A stretch of DNA of 64,000 nucleotides, from assembly GCA_900708905.1 (NCBI GenBank), contig CAADRB010000048.1, positions 83,925 through 147,924 of the forward strand, written 5' to 3'. The stretch comes from Hymenolepis diminuta (taxonomy: Eukaryota; Platyhelminthes; Cestoda; Cyclophyllidea; Hymenolepididae). Of this stretch, positions 26,165 to 37,924 are shown one piece after another. Within the stretch, counting starts at the first letter, position 1, and the number at the start of each line of letters is the position of its first letter. A program made the position numbers and the translations under genes. The notes under the pieces were generated by a model. That model was not told the origin of the DNA. It made no database searches and was given only the letters and a program-made list of their open reading frames with translations.

Positions 26165-28290
26165 AGTGTCCTCAAAAATCGAGAACTAACCGATAACATA
26201 TCGTCCCCACTTATTCACCCGTCCATTTTATATGTTTCAGACGCAACCCATTCATTTACTTCATAACCACGATGATGTTGTTATTGTCGCCTTAGTTCTT
26301 ATTCCATCGTGTTACATCTATGCAACTTTTCTTGAGTTTATACCCTGTCATAAGTAGTATACACAAAATTAAGTGGACATGTTTGTAACTGGACGGAGAT
26401 CATAAGGTATTTACATACAACTCATCTATACATAAGTATTTTGCTTCCTCCCTGATTAAACGGCTATTAAGAACTTCGAAAAATAATATAAATAAGTAAA
26501 TAAACTGAATCTCGAAGCCTTTTAGGATGGAAAATTAAAGAAAATTTAAAAATGCAATTGCATATGAAATAAAGAATTTATTTTGACAAAAATGGAGAAG
26601 AATGTAAACTGCTATAAGTTATATTCTTTAAAAAATTTAGCTTCAAAATTTTATATGATTTACCAATTATAACTTCAACTGATATACGAGCAGACGTTAC
26701 CATGCATTTTCGTGCGTGGTTCAAGCCGGTAAGTTATGCTATACATCAGCAGCCGAGTGACCAACATCCACGTCGACCGAGTCAGAGGTCGCGAGACAGA
26801 TGCTCTTCGGAGTGATAGAGATGACCAACCGCAATTAATAATTCTGGTGGGCTGGACATTTAGCAGATTACAATCCCTCCTTCTTTTATCAAGTGTTTTT
26901 AGTGCCTCACTATATGAATCTTAATATACATCCATTTATTTATTTTATCTTAAATATTTGAGATAAACGTGTTTCTTTGTTGTATCTCACCTTTGAACTT
27001 TTTCAGATGCTAAAAATATGCGCCACTAAAAAGTCGTTTTAAAATGAATCGTTTAGAATTTGATTAAAATTAATCTAATAGTCAGGTGTGTTTTTGCCTT
27101 CATCATATAAGTTATGTAAATGAATTTTTATTTCTGAGACTTAATTTCGTGTAATATAATGACTCTTTTATCATTCATATTAGCAGAAACTTATTCTGTC
27201 AGAGCAAAAAAAATAAATCTTAGATATTTGGATAATGAACTAGCTTCGGCCTTGTCAAAATATTTGCAATACTTACAGCATAGAATTTTCATGTTTACAT
27301 TTGATAAAGAGTCGAAATACTGTGAATTGATAAGATTTCACTGATATTATTTGCAACAGACAGTAAAGCAACAAAATTTTGCTATATTAGACCAATACCT
27401 AAAATAGACTACCAAAATAAAATTAGATAGTTTCGACAAAAACAAGTTTTATTATTATGGAAATTTCACTGAGACGAAAAATGAGCTGATAATAGAGCGC
27501 AATGCATATTAAATATACATATAGCTGCGTTTAATATATATAATAAACAAATACATTCCTTTTGAAAATATTAGCCTTCAAATCCCTTGAATTAAAATAA
27601 GCAACCTTAAACGTCTTCAATAACCGTTTTGGAACAAGATCATCAGTTTTTCCATAAAATGCTTAAAGTTGCGCTTTTTTGTTCAAAATACACCTTCCCA
27701 TTACAAACATGCATTTGTCCATTTAATAGATTTTAGGGAGTACAATATGCAAAACTCGCAAATGCAATTTAAAATACTAGCTAACTATTTATTTGCATAG
27801 TTCAAAATGCAATAATTATGCATAATCAATTTATCTGAGGTAAATACAATATTAATGATTATTTTAAGTAACACCTTATGATTATTAGATATAAAGAGTT
27901 CATGTTTTCTATAACGTCGCCGCGTTGTTTGGGTGAGTAATGATCATTGCATTACTTACTTAACCTATGTTCGTAGGTACATTATCGCCAAATAGAGTTT
28001 TGCCGAAGGATCCGAAATCTTTATTAGAGTTCGTTCATGATTTAATGTATATTATTGTCCAACAAATTTCGAAATACTGATTTTATATTAAAACTTTTGA
28101 ATATTAACTGTCTTTATTAGTTTGAAGAGATTTGGACCGCTTAACCTGTGATTTTCATCTTAGTTGTACCGTTTTATCTCTATCGTTTTGGTATCTGAGC
28201 CTATTATTTTGACTAAATTTGTGTTGTGAATTTTATATTCCGGGTTTTCTCTCCTCTATAACCCTTTTTCACGGACTTTTGCCAAACTTT
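26165..28290. other. Intergenic: 3'UTR of the coiled-coil gene, then AT-rich spacer
   Basis: The first about 330 nt are the likely 3'UTR, with AATAAA at 26499. A SINE-like segment follows at about 26735-26890. The rest, to 28290, is AT-rich with no gene seen. Confidence 0.5.
26735..26890 (+). repeat. SINE-like element fragment
   Basis: Contains GAGGTCGCGAGACAGATG and then GATGACCAACCGCAATTAATAATTCTGG. This matches ATAACCAACCGCATTGTTTAATTCTGG in the better copy at 39200-39420. It is degenerate and truncated. Confidence 0.45.
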
Positions 28291-28306
28291 ATTTTTACTT
28301 TAGAAA
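28288..28306 (+). promoter_or_regulatory. Splice acceptor directly before the start codon
   Basis: TTTATTTTTACTTTAG ends at 28303, followed by AAA and the ATG at 28307. It is the same arrangement as in the coiled-coil gene: a 5'UTR intron or a trans-splice acceptor. Confidence 0.45.
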
Positions 28307-29223
28307 ATGAATGAGGATACCAGTGAGGACTCCGAAGATTTCAGGTTTTGGTTAAAGGTGTGTACTGTACTAACTGTTATCTTCTACACATTCTGCGGTG
28401 TTACGGTATTTCTACTTCGTCGTATAATTGGTGATGTTTTAAGCGAAGCTTTAAATAAGGTTCCACGTCGACCCCAACCGGAAAAAGTTGTCCCATTCTC
28501 TAATCCCGTTGCAATAACTAATCTCACTCATCGATCGGATGATAAGTGCTTGGATCTTACCCTCTCTCTTACTAAAAACGTTCAGATGTTTGTCCTTCGA
28601 AGTGTTCCCCTATCGACTTTTCATGAAATTATGGTTGCTCCCACAACAAAGTTCCATCAATTCGTTGTTGATAGAGCTTCCGAAAGTTTTCCAGTAACAA
28701 CGTCCAGTATATCTGTTAAAACAAATGATGACCAAGTGCCTTTCAATATGTATCGGACCTCATATGACCTCGTATTGGTCTTCTTTGATGAAAGTGACCT
28801 TGAATGCGTATCAGATGAGGAAAAGGTTATTTTCTCCTTTCATATGGTTCATGTTAAACAATATGAAGAGGAACGTAGGCCAACCCAACATCTTTTCTCA
28901 TACTGTAAAACTAGCCTTGATCGGTTAATATGCCTTCGAGTAAGCTTTTGGGTTTAAATCGAAATTAAATTGCTACTGAATGCATGTCAGTAGTTGAAAT
29001 TGTTTGTTTTCAGAAAATCTTCGCTTTTGAAAATTCCAACTCAGGAGCAAGCCCCAATCGACCGGAATGTTCGGTTTGTTTGTCAGAAGTTGTCGATGTG
29101 ATATTTGTTCCGTGTCGACATTCGCCAATGTGTCAGATTTGTTTGTCTGGTTTCTTGGACAACACACGATGTCTCCACTGTCCCATTTGTCGGGTTGCAA
29201 TAGCGGAGATCAAATTGCTCTAA
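28307..29223 (+). CDS. Membrane-anchored RING E3 ligase, CGRRF1-like (280 aa, two exons)
   Basis: Exons are 28307-28939 and 29014-29223, separated by a 74-nt phase-0 intron (GTAAGC...TTTTCAG). An acidic N-terminus (about 1-13) precedes one hydrophobic segment (about 15-37). A middle domain follows with SNPVAITNLT and YDLVLVFFDESD, ending in a C-terminal C3HC4 RING. The visible zinc ligands are C230, C233, C245, H247, C251, C254, C267 and C270 (CSVC, PCRH, CQIC, CPIC). One N-terminal membrane segment, a middle domain with those two motifs and a RING at the very C-terminus match animal CGRRF1, a RING ubiquitin ligase of the ER membrane linked to growth control. The protein is somewhat shorter than the human one (about 330 aa). 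An AG lies three bases before the ATG. AATAAA at 29490 may be the poly(A) signal. The family call is by architecture; the alternative is another membrane RING ligase. Confidence 0.8.
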
Positions 29224-31425
29224 AGTGATTTTTTGACCACCTGTTTTGTATTTACTTTTCTTGGATTAATGGAAACAATTATGGTCTATTCAAGACATGC
29301 ATCTTTGCGGATTTATTTGTTTTTTTTTACGAATTTTTCCTGTTGCTAATTATTTTTATTGGTAGCGAACAGGGAAGTATTTAAGAATTAGAAAGTTTTG
29401 TTTTGTACTATTTCCGTCCTCGGAACTGATAAGCGGTAGGTGGGACTTCCTGCACAATGGCTTTGATAATCTGGGAGTTTTAATTATCGAATAAAATGAG
29501 TGGAGGGTAAAAAGGAACATATAAATTTGGGGAAGACATTCAGTGTTGGCGATTGTGTTCGCATTATTGAAATAATTCAAGTCACTTTTATAGCTAGGTA
29601 GGTAAGACAGTGGTCGGGAAGTTCTAACGATTTTGTAATTCAAACTCGAGAAGTGCTATTTGCGTGGTTTTATTGAGTGTTGCCACAAACGTCCATGCGT
29701 AAATACTCTGGGTCACTGATCTTCAGATATGTTTTCGGGGTGTTGTTCTGGAGAGTGGGACAGTTTAAAATTTACCGTTAACACGTCTCTTGGTTAAGGG
29801 GGCTTGTTACTTTTAGTGGTTACAAAGGAGAATATTAAGAGTGGAAATGATTTGGTCGAATGTAATTCATTACTAAGTCATTCATCCTGGTGAAGTTATG
29901 TAGTATTAGCCTATCTGGAGTGGCAAAATCTCAACGCAAGCCAGGAAAAAGTATTATAATTGGGGAATCGGCCGAGGATCTTGTGAAAAATTGTACTTCT
30001 CGTAAGCATGTATTAATCACTCGTAGTTTGCGGACTTAAAATATTACACTTTATCACTTATACCTATCACATTTAGAGACATATCTTTAGTTCTCTGATT
30101 CTATAGAGGCGATTGATAACTTATAATCTATAGAAAGACTTACTGTTTTATAGGAGCATTTACCCTAGAATGACGGAGTAAAGCTGTCCTACAAGTGCTC
30201 GATTTTCAATGAAAGAACTTGGATTTAATTCAAAATATTCCAATAATAAACCGATCCGCCTTTTCAGTCTACGCAAAGGAATGTCTAATGGATGGTTTTA
30301 AAATTTAAAGGGTATCTAGGCCTGTTTTAATTTGCATCAAGCAGGAAAGAAATGCAATTTTGTCTCTATTGCAATACAATACCACATACTAGCACTCAAG
30401 TCATAAAGTGGAATCTCCAACTCATCCCTGACAAGAGATTAGGTAGGCTTATTAATTTCAAGGCTAACATCCCCAGGAAAAAAGCTTGCCCAACTCATCA
30501 AAGCATAATCAACCATCCTATCAAATCATCTTTGTGTATGGGGAATATGGACTCACTCAGAAGCTCAGGAATTGAATCCTTAAATATTAGTTGTTACGAA
30601 AAGGGGGCGAATTAGTACATCTAGAAATCAAATAATGGATGACTCTTGATATCATGGCGTAATTATCTTATTCTAGGTGACTTCCTTCCCCTCTAATCTC
30701 TAAATGGATTGTTTTACTGTTTTCCATGCTTGGATGCTTTCCCATGATTAAACTTGTCATTTTTCTTGCTTCACTGAGTTTATTAGAGATAATAAGCTTA
30801 TTAAAATTGTTTAAGAATAAATGCTTATGTTCAAATGATGGTGGATGCGAAGGTGACAGAAACGAAGTCGAAGAAATAACAAGCGCCATAGAGAAACAAC
30901 ACTTCTTCTTGAGATGTCCGGTATTTCAGATCCTGTTCTCTAAGCAGCAGATACGTTGGTACCTGGAACGTGGGGGGATCTGCTACGTTTTCTTCATATT
31001 GCGCAACGACGTTAAATGTTAAATGAAACACCCTTGTAATTTGTAGATTTCAGGCTTCTCCTTCAGTAATTACAACGGTTTTAACCCCTTATAACGTTAT
31101 CAGAAGTCGCAGACATCTCAATTCTTCAAAGGATTTCTCTACTGTAAAAAGAAGATTTTATCGGAGGAATAAGGTAAATTTTTAAAAGAACTAGCTTTGC
31201 TAAGTTAGAAGATGCTACATTTTAACAATATTTTAACTCTTCACACCCGTTTTAAACTTAAAAGACCAATCTAGAATAGACGGTCAAACAAGGCATAAAT
31301 AAAAATTTTTTTCTTTTAAACACCTGTGCTTTGACAATGTTGTAATGTACTTTATGGTCAATCGACAATGTCGTGCACTTTCCCCCAAGCTATTTTCCAA
31401 ACATCCCGATTAAAGTACTGGATCT
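29224..31425. other. Intergenic, no supported gene
   Basis: Two weak open stretches on the plus strand (30352-30615 and 30726-31022) lack a promoter, splice context and recognisable domains. No repeat family was identified. Confidence 0.5.
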
Positions 31426-31432
31426 TTGATTC

Positions 31433-31440
31433 TATATAAA
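31433..31440 (+). promoter_or_regulatory. TATA box of the 31477 gene
   Basis: TATATAAA lies 44 nt before the start codon, implying a 5'UTR of only about 15 nt. It is one of five similar promoter/start arrangements in the secreted-protein cluster. Confidence 0.7.
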
Positions 31441-31476
31441 CGATAGGGAATTTCAGACTATCCAGCTTTATCCAAA

Positions 31477-32282
31477 ATGAAATTGAATATCCTCGTTCTA
31501 TTCTGCTTTCTCGCCGTCTCTTACGGCTCGGTAAGTAGCTACTGAATTTCATTTAAGTCGACATAATGGGATTAAAAGAAACGTCTTTTTTCTCCCAGCC
31601 CCTGCCAGCCTGTGGTTGCCAAACATATCCATGCGATCAAGAAAGTTATCCCTATGCCATAAACGGGGGTCAGACACCAGAAGAAGACCCATCGACCTAT
31701 GACGTTAAAGTCAGACCAAATTCTGGTTATTCCTACGAAGAATCCAACTATCAATACCTTTCAAATGCAGACGACTCCAGTGAAGAGCAAGGTACTTATG
31801 GCGCTCAACCCAATCAAAGAAGGTATCCATTAGATCAGTCTCAACAGAATGCTCCGCAACAGTCCACACATAGGTCAGTTACTTTAACCTGGAGATTCCA
31901 AGGTGGTAGTGATAACCAGTTGGGAAACCAAAGATCGCAGGGCAAAGACCAAAGACCATGGAATCCCGACCAGACTTCTCAACCCAGGCCAGGTATTCAA
32001 AGACCTTCAAGTAGCCCAATGATGTATGGACATGAAGGTGCTCAGCAAAGACCAGCCGTTCAGCCAATGAGACCTCAAAGACCTTCAATACGAGTTTCTG
32101 TATACGGAAATGACGAGAATATGCAAGACCAGCGGGCTCCTCACACGAGACCAATTCCGAGGCCTAGACATCACCCAAGTGGAAATTCCTGGGAATCCGA
32201 GGGTGGAAACCAATATGGTGGAATGACTGGAATGCCACGCCATCCAATTCAAACATTGCCATGTCCTTATAATGGCTGTTAA
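31477..32282 (+). CDS. Secreted Gln/Pro/Arg-rich protein (245 aa, two exons)
   Basis: Exon 1 (31477-31530) encodes only MKLNILVLFCFLAVSYGS, a classic signal peptide. A 68-nt phase-0 intron (GTAAGT...TCTCCCAG) follows, and exon 2 is 31599-32282. The mature part opens with a Cys-containing LPACGCQTYPC, continues through Gln/Pro/Ser/Asn/Arg-rich sequence with little predicted fold, and closes with a second Cys pair (LPCPYNGC), so the two ends may be disulphide-linked. There is an internal direct repeat of 26 residues: QRPSSSPMMYG and QRPSIRVSVYG, with the 13-base core CAAAGACCTTCAA recurring at 31998 and 32076. The context is a TATA box 44 nt upstream and AATAAA at 32305. It shares this gene plan with 35764(-), 45272(-), 47709(-) and 54605(+). 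The function is unknown; a gland or surface secretion is a reasonable inference. Confidence 0.85.
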
Positions 32283-32304
32283 AACTCCCTTATCTGAAAT
32301 AGAA

Positions 32305-32310
32305 AATAAA
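32305..32310 (+). terminator. Poly(A) signal of the 31477 gene
   Basis: AATAAA lies 23 nt after the stop codon, giving a very short 3'UTR. Confidence 0.7.
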
Positions 32311-32319
32311 TAAATTAGA

Positions 32320-35130
32320 AATAATGTTAAATCTGTCTTTCATATTGAATCTTGGACCATGTAGCAGAAGTTCGAGATGGGTTTGTATTAGAATTCAATT
32401 ATAATAGACAAACAATCATGTTAGGAGCTGAGGAGTTGGGAGGGAATATAACAATAGAGTAAACGGGACAGAGCTATAGAATAAGGCGGTTAAAATCCAC
32501 GTTCAGTGTATTTTCCGCACTTTTCTCACTGTATACTACACTTTATATTCATTGGATTTATTCGTTTGTTATGAGTGCTCAGTGTAAATTACTCGAAGCA
32601 TTTATCTCGAGATAATGTTGTAAATTTAACAGTGTCAAAATTTTCTTCTAATATTTTGCGGTATGATGGAATCAAAGTTCTACATTTGATCAATCGCTTT
32701 TATCAACCAAGTCAGTGGGCGAAAAAAAAATCGGAATTGATTCTTGGCTCCTTGTTCTCTTCTCATTATTTTAATTCGTTCTCCTAAATGGTGACCCTCC
32801 CTCTGTGATGCCTACGGCCTGAAATGTTAATCAATTTGCCTCGGTTATCATACTTTGATATATCGGGTTCTACTCGAGTTACTCAGTTCAGTCAATAAGT
32901 TACGAGAGCCTCCGTTCTCTGCAATACATAGGCATATGTACCATACAAATTAGGCAAATAAATTTGAAAGTTCATCAAGTCTATAAGATGTAGAAAATAT
33001 GGAAATAAGGATCATGAATCATGAAGATTACAAATGGTGAAAGCATACGACCATTCTCCATTATTTTCTGATACCTCCACCTCAAGCAATGGTGGCCGAT
33101 GAGTATGCAGCCTCATCCACTCTGCGTGCAGGCGTGTGCTTCACTTCGGCCCAGCCAGGTTGTGAGCCTGCTATCAAGCTCTGGGCCTGTAAATAAATGC
33201 AGTTGTAGTACCTGCAGATTCTAAGTTATCAGACTGTTCGATCTCTATGTATTGTGTATCCAGTACTCAATATCTTTGCCCTAACTGTCAGCTGTTCGTC
33301 AATGAACAGCCCCTCTAAAAACATCACAACGCATTTAATCTTTCCACACAAAGCCACTTTCACATCCCCAGTTTAAGCTGGGTATGACTCTCCCTTCCTC
33401 TCACTCTTTCTCATCTTTCTCTGCGATCATCTAATGCACTGCTAGTTTCTCTCAACTCGCGTTCTTTTGATTTGTGATAGGTTGTTGCCTCTTGTTAACC
33501 TTTAAGACCATTAGATTTTTTAAGGGGCTATCTCAGCCAGATTATGGAAGTGTTCTTATTTGGAAACAGTGCTACATTACCTTCCTTCTACTCCCATTCA
33601 TCCCAATTGCCAAATATACACGTGGTCTTACTTAGCCCGAAGAATGACCCTCAATACTTTTCCAAAATTATTCTTTAATCACATTTTTTATGAAAATACT
33701 TTGGTTTTTTATCCACGAAGCCACGGTGATCTCTTTATGTCGCTATGGTTCAACCTCCTTCTGTCATATCTAGACGAGTTTATCGATTCTCCTTTCTTCT
33801 ATAACTGTTCCGTCTTATTTAAAAGTACATCTGTACTTATACCCTCATGTGCATCCTTGCTCAAGTGGCTCACGCAAACCGTTCTTGTATTTCTACTCAC
33901 ACACACACAGACACACGCTTGTCACTTATCTGCTCGTACGCTTTCCACTCATAAAAGCCGTTTCCCATTTTTCTTACTCGCTTGAATCCCCGTCGTGCTT
34001 TATTCAATACACTCTGACCTACACAACTCTTTCTGTTCTCCTTTTGGGAAAATGTTGCTTGTTAACTCCTACGTTTTCTTACCGCAACAAACTCTTGGTC
34101 CACATACTCGAGAAAGACTGTTATATCCCGTTAACCTTAGAAAGATCATTTGTTCTAGGAGGGGATGTTTAGTCTAATTCGTTCGAGCTCTTAAAGTAGC
34201 TTTACTGACGAGATTAGAGCTATTTTATAATCATCCTCAATCTCTGCTTTTCCTATTTTGTGGTGCTGAAATTCAATAAATTTTGGGCGGCCAGAAACTC
34301 ATCTAAGTTTCAGCGTCCTACATCGACACCCCTGTCTGTTTGCAACTTGCTATATCCCGACATTAAAGTATCAGTGTAACATGACATTAGCGAATCTCGC
34401 TAACTTATCTCTAACTACCATTTTGGTATGGAGACATTTTTACCAATGACAGTGCTCGGTGGATGTTCCCAAAAATTCCCGAACATTTATTCCTCGTTTT
34501 ACAAGTGGTCTGACCTCGTTTTTGGGCTAATTGAATATCTCTTTCTTTCTATCACTATCTCGTTTGAAAGTCCCTTATTTATCAAGGTCAGCAAACGTCA
34601 AATGTATGTAGTATCCGCCAAAGAAGAGTATTTTTGTACTAATGGCAAATTTAAAAGTCTCTTAAGGAAAGTGGTATCACAATTCTTTATAACTAACAAA
34701 ATGAAAAGGAGGCAGAATTATCGCGAACAATCGCGAGATGTAAACCGAAGGTAAAGCAAGGGTTTGGAACCGAGTAGATTGTATATATGAAAGGGTGGGG
34801 TTATATAGCTCTTGGAAGGAGAAATCAATCGGATAGAGTTGCAGATACACGACCAGTATGCAGTAACATCCTTCTGTGTTGCAAAACAGACACTTCAGAG
34901 AGTTCAGAGTTTACATCGACTCCGGACAATCCACACACACAATGGAAAACCAAATCTGATGATTAAACAACAAATAAATTACAGAATGCCTCGGTAGATC
35001 ATTCAGCTTAAATCAGGAAACGTCAAGGAACCCTTGTCGATGATATGCAAACCGCATTGCTTTGGGAAAACGAACATCGAATTACAATTTTCCGTCCTCC
35101 GAAAAGGGTAGAAATGAGTTGTAATCTATT
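32320..35130. other. Repeat-rich spacer between secreted-protein genes
   Basis: It holds LTR-like repeat material (about 33060-34230, listed separately) and AT-rich DNA. The long open stretch 33560-33985 belongs to the repeat, because related frames recur elsewhere in the window. No host gene was seen. Confidence 0.5.
33240..34230 (+). repeat. LTR-like dispersed repeat family B, copy 1
   Basis: Pyrimidine-rich block. It shares TATCTAGACGAGTTTATCGATTCTCCTT-type, AAAAGTACATCTG, CTCAAGTGGCTC and CACGCTTGTCACTTATCTG-type strings with the reverse complement of 53060-53500, and parts with 40960-41340 and 49850-50200. The end carries TCTTAAAGTAGCTTTACTGA, also seen at 50164 and 53507. A (CA)n tract lies at 33899-33919. 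The most likely identity is an LTR of an endogenous retroelement; no gag or pol is attached. Confidence 0.5.
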
Positions 35131-35139
35131 AAGACCTTA

Positions 35140-35145
35140 TTTATT
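35140..35145 (-). terminator. Possible poly(A) signal of the 35764 gene
   Basis: AATAAA on the minus strand, about 115 nt past the end of the open frame. TTTATT motifs inside the frame's AT-rich tail are alternatives. Confidence 0.35.
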
Positions 35146-35260
35146 ACATAAGGCCTGAAGACTTTGTCAGCGTTTCTTTCGTGCTATCAAGAAGTTATCA
35201 AATTATTTAATTACATTATTTATGCGTATTGTCTATATATGATAGTACATACTACGCTGT

Positions 35261-35764
35261 CTAGAAATAATGACAACCAATAAAATTAGCATTTATTACA
35301 ATTATCTTTATTAGTAAAACACTTTGTGTGAGTTGAGATGAAAGTTCATCGAGATGAAAGTTTGACACCCGATTATAGTCAAGCATATTAAGTTGGCCAT
35401 CGTATCTCTCCATTCTCTCAGGCAGAGTTCTCCAGCCTTGAAATCCGTGACTGTGATCTGGAGGATACAGAGGAGGAGGAAATCGGTGAATCAGATCCAT
35501 GGTCACGCGATTGAATTTTTGGATTCGATGATTCGGGTAGCTTGGATCAATTTGAGGTTGTTGCTGACCGTTGTATGAGACGTCATTAGTCTGTTAGGTA
35601 TTGTCTTTATATCAGTAGAATTGGTGGCTCGTGCGGATATAGTTACCATCTTGATGTGGATGGAAAGACAAGCATTATTACCTTCCTCCTTTATATTTCC
35701 TTCCTGAAGCTACTCTCACAGCAACGATAAATACAACGAAAATCAAATTAACTAAATACTTCAT
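35261..35764 (-). CDS. Small secreted protein with signal-peptide exon; exon junction uncertain
   Basis: On the minus strand the ATG at 35764 begins MKYLVNLIFVVFIVAVRVASG, a signal peptide, followed by RKYKGG. Exon 1 ends at 35682 before GTAATA, in phase 2. The downstream open frame (from about 35590 to the TAG/TGA region at 35261) reads NDVSYNGQQQPQIDPSYPNH and later FPPPLYPPDHSHGFQGW, with the same Gln/Pro/Tyr/Arg bias as the cluster's other products. The best-looking acceptor (CCTAACAG, ending about 35591) joins this frame in the wrong phase. An acceptor at 35541-35542 (ATCCAAG) restores it and gives about 120 aa. Either that weaker site is used or the gene has a 1-nt lesion. The tail after about 35330 is AT-rich and unlike the rest. 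There is a TATA box 45 nt upstream. Confidence 0.55.
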
Positions 35765-35801
35765 TTTGAAAGATGGACGTTTTAGAACTCGCTTATGAAC
35801 A

Positions 35802-35809
35802 AATTTATA
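35802..35809 (-). promoter_or_regulatory. TATA box of the 35764 gene
   Basis: On the minus strand TATAAATT lies 45 nt before the ATG, matching the cluster's common spacing. Confidence 0.6.
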
Positions 35810-35829
35810 GATGGAACTATTGCTAATTC

Positions 35830-37920
35830 TTTGGTCCTGAAAGATTTTGGACAAAAGTACGCAGGATGTGTTCTTCACCTTTGAAGGTGACAAGAATGGC
35901 ACGATAAACACTAACAATTAGGGAAATAAACAACGACTTTAAACAATAACAAACTACAATTAGTACTTTATTCATATCGAAAACATTTTCCTTTGAGAAC
36001 AAAAAAAAGTGGTACGTTTTGATTAGCATATCTAAGATGGATTGTCGCATTTGTTCAGACATTTCTTTGTTTCTATTAATTTACATTCATTAAAGGAATA
36101 GGCTTCTTTTAATCAAACTTAAATATCAAGTTGATCATATTATTTTTCTTAAAAGCATTCTTTATGTAATCAACGTGCGGATACTGCACTCCCTCTTTTA
36201 ATTTGGGGCTCCCAAGTACCAATTACCGATGAAATTTGCTCCAAGAGTTGAGATAAAAGTTAAGTATTGACTCTTAATCACTAAAATGTTGACCTAAACA
36301 AGATATTTTCGTGAAAATGCAAAACTGAGCGTGTTATGTAAAATGAAACAGGTACAAAGAAATTACTCGACAGACGTAAATGCCATCGCCTCCACAATAA
36401 GATACCTAGAAATGAGACTTGAAAGTGGGTTTAGATACAAAGTTGCAGACCAGTCTTTCAGCCAGTCACAATTGAACTTTCTATAATTGCGTATGACTGG
36501 CTAAAATAACAATCTTTCTTTGTCTCAGTGTTATATTGGAACAAGGAAAGGTAGAGCAAGGAAGAGGTAATTTACAGTCAGTGTAATGGAAAATTCACCG
36601 CTCAGCAGGAACTATCAACGTAGGGTGAAGATTTCCTGTTAAGCTCTTATTCTTCAACGAACCTAATCACTATAAAGGGGGAAAGAACTAAGGACCGTGT
36701 TCAATTACATGAATTTCAGTAAGTACCGAGAGGACGTCAGTTACGTGACTGACAAAGGCGATTAGGCAGAGCCAGGTGAAGCCGAATGAACGGAAGTAGA
36801 TCGATGGCAACTTGAATTAAGGAGAACGTCATAGGCAGAAATGAGTGAAGCTCAATATATAGGATGAACCAATACACTGTTAATTGCAAGTTTGTTCTAC
36901 ATGTTTCTACTTAAATCGCTTTAATATCAGCCATATATTAAATTACTTAGTTATGGATATTTCCATGTTTTCCCACTGAAGGTCAGACTGACCATAATTT
37001 TCACTTCGCCACTTGAGTCTCTGTACCACTCATGACCTGCGATTAAATAACTTTATCTGAATCCAAATATATGAAGTGTGATACTGTTCATTCACTGAGT
37101 CAATGCGTCCTGATTGATCGAAAGTTCCCAGTCATTTAACTCGATTTGTTTATCCCCCAATCCCCGGGTTATTTATACTCTCTCTGAGAACCCACACATC
37201 ATATTGCTGCTGCATAAATTGTATTCGTCTTCCGCTGCACTCACTGAAAAACGGATATCATTCGCAATACATCAAAGCCGGCCTTAAGGCAGACTTTAAC
37301 ACCGAATATTCAAAAAATACACAAAACGATAAGTTAACTTATTAACATTTTTGTAGAACGTTATCAGTTAATCTAATTTTCTTCGCCTCAGTTTTCCAAG
37401 TTCTCTTCAAAAGAGATTATTCTGTCACGGCTCCCAAGAGTGGTTAAATCTAGTGTGGATTTAAATACAAAGTCGAACTTCAAAATCGTACACACCACAA
37501 CTGTTCACACTGTCTCTATAACTAATGCTTCACAGTCCCCGTTTTCTTGGAAGCTGGACAACAGATAATCTGTCTATAAGTAAGCCCTACAATTAATCAT
37601 CTCCTTTCATTCTCTACTTTCAAGCAATTCTCTTATTAAAGTCCGTGTTCTGCAATATCTGTAGTGACCATCGGCTTACCCACACTTGAGTATCAATTTT
37701 ATCCAATTTCCTGCATTCATTCACACCGTTCTCTGAATGACGGCGTCATCACGACCTATAAGTTGCTTAATGATTTTTCGTCCCTAGCATCTCCGCTTTC
37801 GTTGCAATGCTTCCACTTCACTGCTACTGACTTATCATGTAGTAAGTGAGTTCGTAAAAGTTAACTATTTTTTCCCGTCCTAAATCGGTCTCTCCTTAAG
37901 ATAGAATCCCTCCTGTTAGA
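35830..37920. other. Intergenic, no gene seen
   Basis: An open stretch on the minus strand (36062-35823) starts with a hydrophobic segment but has no supporting TATA or splice pair. The rest is AT-rich without recognisable structure. Confidence 0.45.
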
Positions 37921-37924
37921 AACC

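Noticed and set aside
30726..31022. 98-codon plus-strand frame with hydrophobic N-terminus
   Set aside because: It resembles a signal peptide only weakly (many charged residues follow at once), and there is no TATA box or intron pattern like the real members next to it.
33899..33919. (CA)n tract considered as a CRISPR-like or regulatory array
   Set aside because: Plain dinucleotide microsatellite in a eukaryotic retroelement-derived repeat; no spacer structure.
33560..33985. 141-codon plus-strand open frame
   Set aside because: It lies in the LTR-like repeat family B; a parallel frame appears in the inverted copy at 53057-53497, so it reflects the repeat.
35823..36062. Minus-strand frame with a hydrophobic MNKVLIVVCYCLKSLF start
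   Set aside because: No TATA box at the usual distance and no convincing second exon; the frame is AT-rich throughout and runs into the promoter of the 35764 gene.
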